Shown piece after piece: positions 59,801 through 64,000 of a stretch of DNA of 64,000 nucleotides. Position 1 is the stretch's first letter. Each line of letters starts with the position of its first letter. The DNA lies in NCBI RefSeq assembly GCF_002127325.2, contig NC_035433.2, forward strand, positions 127,581,518 through 127,645,517. Direction: 5' to 3'. Both the position numbers and the translations under genes were made by a program. Source of the stretch: Helianthus annuus. Taxonomy: Eukaryota > Streptophyta > Magnoliopsida > Asterales > Asteraceae. The notes beneath the pieces were generated by a model that was given only the letters and a program-made list of their open reading frames with translations, did not search any database and was not told where the DNA came from.

Positions 59801-61069
59801 AGGATTCAAAGTATACCAACTTGATGTGAAATCTGCATTCCTGTATGGAAGAATCATTGAAGAAGTGTATGTGGGACAAACACCGGGTTTCACTGATCCA
59901 CTACACAAGAACAAAGTCTATCTTCTTGATAAGGCGCTCTACGGACTTCACCAGGCCCCAAGAGCCTGGTATGAGACGCTTTCCCAACATCTGCTGGCCA
60001 ACGGTTTCACCAGAGGGACAGTTGATAGTACTCTGTTTACAAAGGAAGTTGTAGGCCATCTCTTAATCATGCAGATCTATATCGATGATATCATTTTTGG
60101 TTCGACGAATGACGACTTGTGTAAGGATTTCGAGAAGGTGATGAAAAAGAATTTCGAGATGAGTTCGATGGGGGAGATGAAGTTTTTCCTCGGGCTGCAG
60201 GTGGAGCAAATGCCCGATGGAATCTTCATTCATCAAACTAAGTACGTGAATGATGTGCTGGAAAAATTCAACATGGCTCAATCCAGTCCAGCATCAACCC
60301 CCGTAGCACAGAATCATGGAATTTGTCCAGAAGAGAGTGGAGTCAAGGTGGAAGAGATGTTGTATCGGTCGATCATCGGATCCTTGATGTATCTTACTGC
60401 TTCTCGCCCGGACATCATGTATCCAACGTGTTTGTGCGCCAGATATCAGTCAAGCCCAAAGCAGTCACACTGACAATCGTCAAACGAATTTTACGGTATT
60501 TGAAAGGCTGCCCAAGCATAGGCTTGTGGTATCCTAAGACGGGTGACTTCTCTCTTACTGGTTTTGCTGATTATGACTTTGGAAGCTGCAAGCAAAACGC
60601 TAAGTCCACCACTGCTGGGTGTCAGTTCTTTGGAACACGACTTGTGACCTGGCAGTGCAAGAAACAAACCTCAGTAGCGCTCTCTACTTGTGAGGCTGAA
60701 TACGTTTCGGCCTCCAGCTGTTTCTCTAAGATCCTTTGGATCCAACAGCAGATGCGAGACTTTGGTTTGCAATTCTTGGATACACCGATTTTCGTGGACA
60801 ATGAAGCAGCGATTAATATAACAAAAAACCCGGTTCACCATTCTAAAACCAAACATATTGAAATCCGTCATCATTTCATCCGTGATTGTCACGAGAAGAA
60901 ATTGATTCGGATAGAACATATACACACCGATGAACAGAGGGCTGATTTTTACACCAAACCATTTGACAAAAAGAGATTTAATTATCTTTTAAAATTAAAT
61001 GGGATGAAAAATTTGCTTTCTGGGAGGGTTGAAGAATGTGAAGCCGAGGAGGGCGGCGATCTGAAGTGA
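53860..61069 (+). pseudogene. SIRE-type Copia gag-pol, six in-frame stops and about four frameshifts
   Basis: Gag begins at 53860. In-frame stops lie at 53935, 54475, 54781, 56685, 58935 and 59793, and frame changes near 55240-55290, 57320, 57600-57645 and 60410-60470. Order: gag, CCHC knuckle 'CFKCKERGHFKREC' (~55144), a long acidic and coiled-coil stretch (55293-56687), a second CCHC 'CHRCNEIGHMAKQC' (~57091), protease 'WIMDSGASRHMTG' (~57678), integrase to about 58760, a Pro/Glu linker, reverse transcriptase with YIDD (~60078) and RNase H to 61069. Two separate zinc knuckles in one gag-pol are noteworthy. Old and inactive. Confidence 0.9.
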
Positions 61070-62390
61070 TCTGCGTTACGTTGTCAAATTTTCTGTACAG
61101 TTTATTTTCTGCTTTCGATAAAACCAAAAACTCAAAAATATGTTTTTGTTTTTAGGGGGAGAAAGTTTGCAGAAAAATACAAAAACATGATAAAATTTGA
61201 AAAATCCAAAAACATTAGAAAAACTGAAAAAGAGTTTGTGTATAATAGGGGAAATGATAGTACATCAGCTAGACAGACAGTACGCTAAATATATGTAATG
61301 TTTAATATGCGTTAAGCAGTCTCGCTGATGATGTGCCGATAGGTTTTTTAGAAAATTAGTAGATTTGTTTGGGATATAAACATAAATAATTACTTGCTTT
61401 TATGTGGGGAACATCTCCACGATATATGGGTAACCCCCGAAATCTTGTTTGAAAGGTCCCTCTTTCTGAGATACTAGGTCTTTATACTTAGTGATATCTG
61501 GGGTATTATCCCGGGACTTCTGATTTCGCGGAAGCAATGGCCTAGTCCCCGTATAATACTTTACACATGCTTTACTCGTAAAGCCTCCCCTCAGCATAAA
61601 AAATGATAAAATATTGCATAATGCTAATCATGTGCTGTTGTAAAAAAAAGATTCCCTAAAGGGAACACACCGAAAGTCGAGCCATCATCTCTCTGCTGAA
61701 CGGAAGTTCTGACCTGAGCTCTTACGGCCTCGCATTCACCCTATTACAGATATCATCTAGGTATACTCACCTGTAAGACTGAATATTGGGATCTGGATAC
61801 GGGAGTATATACTGAAGTGGGACACATGTAAAAGCTAAGATCTTAAAACACTAAATCCGTATCCCGAACAGATTGAAAATTGTGTGAAAATTTAAGTGGA
61901 TCAGTATATCGACAATCTAAGCGAATTGTTTAATGCTAGGTATGAAATTTAAGCTTAACGGTACTTGTGTCTTGTCGGAAGCTGATATGATCCCCTAACA
62001 CGCTCATAAAAATATTGTGTGTACAGTTTCCTACTTATCATATTCTAAAATCCAAAAAGATTTTTATTTTCATCTTATTTTCGACAACGTACGTTGGGGA
62101 TCAGATGATCAAAGTCTTATGTGCAGAACATGTCTGAATCATGAGGGTTGGGTAAGCAGAAGATTCTGAAAAATGACTGGTATGTGTTTGAAAGTTTGAA
62201 AAGTTCAAAAGTTCATTAATTTGAACTAAATTCTGTTTCAGAAAGTCAGCAAACTTCATAAAATGGTCAACCAAGGTCATTAACTTGGACTTGGTAGGCT
62301 GAACAGTTGACCAAGGTCATTAACTTGGACTTGGTTAACTGGGTGTGTCGGTAAAAATTGAAAAAGTTAAAAATTTGAAATTTTTAAAAT
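61070..62390 (+). other. Non-coding spacer between pol and the third gene
   Basis: AT-rich, no ORF. A purine tract 'ttagggggagaaag' (61154-61167) soon after pol resembles an internal polypurine tract. A 35-bp tandem repeat ('accaaggtcattaacttgga') lies at about 62269-62335. Confidence 0.6.
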
Positions 62391-62391
62391 G

Positions 62392-62585
62392 TAATTTCGC
62401 TTGAAACGGTTGATTCCGCTTGAAAAGGCTATACCGCTTGAAAGGTGTTTCCGCTTGAAACTGCCTCAATGCTCATTTCAAGCGAAATCAGGTGGTCTAT
62501 AAATAGCCAGCTGATTCCGCTTGAACAAATCATTCTTGTTATTCCGCTTCAAACTTCTGTTCTAGGCGATTTCGAGCGAAATCTC
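62392..62585 (+). repeat. Second TTCCGCTTGAAA cluster, before the third gene
   Basis: Eight copies or variants, one inverted pair member (ATTTCAAGCGAAAT at about 62474), arranged on both sides of the TATA box. Confidence 0.93.
62498..62505 (+). promoter_or_regulatory. Internal TATA box before the third gene
   Basis: TATAAATA preceded by TCATTTCAAGCGAAATCAGG with an 8-base gap, the same layout as in the LTR. The next ATG with a plausible gene context is at 62666. Confidence 0.6.
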
Positions 62586-62665
62586 AAAACCTTCGATTTA
62601 CAGCCGTTATACTGCCCGTTTGTTGTTAGATTTCTTGTTTTTAGTTGGTTGGCACAACTATAAAC

Positions 62666-64000
62666 ATGGGAAAGGTAAGATTGATGGTCAATTTGACTTA
62701 GATCCGTCTGTTTTTGATTGTCGGCGATAAACAGAACTCTTATCTTAGATCTAGGGTTTGATTGTTGATTAAAATGAACAAAAACCATATATGTGTGGTC
62801 GGAATGTGTTGTAGAACAGTTTTAGGGTTTTGATTGAACCAGATCTGATGATTTCGTATGATTGACGATGAACAGGATGAACAGACTTAGATCTAGAACG
62901 TTTGTGTAGGTTAAAATGGATAAAAATCACACCATTGTGCTCGGAATTCACTGATGAACAAACCCAGATGTTTGATTTCATCATCAGAAAAGTTTTGAAA
63001 ATTTGTTCATGATTCCGCTTCAAATAGGGATTCAGCTTCAAACAGTATTTCGCTTGAAATGAAAATTTTTTAAAACAAATGATTTCGCTTCAAATGGTCA
63101 TTTCACATAATATGTTATTTCGCTTGAAATGTTGTTTCATTTTAAGTGATTTCGCTTGAATGATGTTTGATGATGAAATTTTTTTTCAAAGTGTTTGATT
63201 TATTTGTATTGTGTTGATTTTCAGGCTTCGAATGTGATTTTGATGAGAAAAAGATTCCAAAGTTGTCTGATTTCAGGAGTATTCTGGAGTTTATGAGGAG
63301 ATTGCCAATTCAAAAAGCATTGACGAATCAACATCTGGTGTTTAGATCTCATATCAAACGTTTTTGGAAGCACGCAACATATGATGAAGAGAGTAAAGTG
63401 ATCAATTCGGTTGTTAAGCTAAATGATGAAAAGAAAATGATTATTATTTCAGAGGCACTTGTACGTGAAGTATTGAATTTTCCTGGTGATGAAAATTCTC
63501 CAACAAAATTCCTTGAAAGAATGGTCAAAGGTTGTATGCTGCGGATGGGTTATACTGGTGCTCTAAACAGTGCTAACTATTTGAAGTCAAAGTTTACAAA
63601 GCCATACAAGTTTCTAATTCATTCAGTATTGCAATCTCTGAGTCATTGCAAGGGAGGATATGATGCTATGAGAGACTATCAGATAAACATGGTGACAGCT
63701 CTTGTATTGAACAAGAAGTACAACTTTTCACATATTGTGTTTCATTATATGGCTGAGAACATTACATCAAAGAGTAAGACTTGGGTGTATCCAAGATTTG
63801 TTCAAATGATGATAGATTATGCTTATCCAGATCTTGAAAGAGATGAAAACAATGATATGTTGGTGTTATCTCACATGAGCAATGATTCTTTGAAACAATT
63901 CGCCAGATATCATCCGAATCATCCAGAGCCAAAGACTAAAGTTGAATTTTTTGGTTTCATCAAAGATCAGAACTATCAAGATCCAGATCCAGTCAATCAT
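62666..64000 (+). pseudogene. Third gene of the SIRE-type element (two or more exons), partial at the window end, one frameshift
   Basis: A mini-exon ATGGGAAAG (62666-62674) ends at GTAAGA. An acceptor 'ttttcag' at 63224 leads to exon 2. Splicing gives M-G-K-A-S-N-V, after which a frame change near 63233-63240 leads into a long open frame ('CDFDEKKIPKLSDF...') that runs to 64000 without a stop (from Met at 63293, 236 codons). The open part reads 'FMRRLPIQKALTNQHLVFRSHIKRFWKHATYDEESKVIN...KFLIHSVLQSLSHCKGGYDAM...YNFSHIVFHYMAENI...WVYPRFVQMMIDYAYP'. This matches a protein style common next to retroelements in Asteraceae, of unknown function. A TTTCGCTTGAAA cluster lies in the intron (63015-63165). 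Frame disagreement at the start could instead mean a different first exon. Confidence 0.6.

Larger units (their letters stand above)
52839..64000 (+). mobile_element. SIRE/Maximus-type Copia retrotransposon, 5' ~11 kb, runs off the window
   Basis: It contains a 5' LTR (52839-53256), primer-binding site, long leader, broken gag-pol (53860-61069) and an extra gene after pol (62666 onward). Reverse transcriptase text 'YIDDIIFGST' and RNase H 'KTKHIEIRHHFIRD' are typical of the SIRE lineage, which is also known for an ORF after pol. No 3' LTR occurs before 64000. Confidence 0.85.

Overview
The window is nuclear DNA from a eudicot plant. The Asteraceae are the best guess, from the style of the retroelement-encoded proteins; this is an inference and I ran no search. 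It is AT-rich and made almost entirely of transposable elements nested in one another. Only two ordinary host genes are visible. One is a GH17 beta-1,3-glucanase-like gene (23609-24787, +). The other is a six-exon cytochrome P450 of the CYP704 type (39546-42615, -), whose exons join without a break into 509 residues.

Layout. 1-3551 is the 3' end of one Ty3/gypsy-type element, with its 3' LTR at 1808-3551. It sits inside the reverse transcriptase gene of a Tat-lineage gypsy element (3552-10914), which has one in-frame stop in pol and an intact four-exon antisense gene. 11006-21802 holds four consecutive non-autonomous elements. They share a plan: related inverted termini starting GGG/GGA, (TA)n tracts at their flanks and internal arrays of short palindromic words. 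One carries a captured LOTUS/OST-HTH gene fragment. 23018-23191 is a small Mutator-type MITE. 24956-27718 is a complete, very young, non-autonomous LTR element whose single 558-residue ORF starts inside the 5' LTR and joins a zinc knuckle, a degenerate protease-like segment and an ARID-like DNA-binding domain.

27724-34800 contains decayed LINE, PIF/Harbinger and CACTA sequences, with an hAT MITE and a tRNA-derived SINE that have clear target-site duplications. 34816-39018 is a Mutator-like element with subterminal hairpins. It carries a truncated FAR1-type transposase N-terminus and an intact two-exon 463-residue gene. After the P450 come nested MITEs, a 596-bp tandem duplication and an hAT element rich in GAGCTCGGCTCG words. 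47887-52644 is a complete Copia element of Ale type with two identical 160-bp LTRs, TA...TA termini and a broken coding region, inserted in a LINE.

52839-64000 is the 5' part of a SIRE/Maximus-type Copia element that runs off the window. Its LTR, leader and 3' region carry about 30 copies of a TTCCGCTTGAAA-type word. A block resembling its LTR core promoter lies again upstream of a third gene (62666 onward). The most unusual items are the ARID-encoding LTR element, the family of (TA)n-flanked palindrome-carrying elements, the duplicated promoter block in the SIRE element and the chimeric Mutator-like element.
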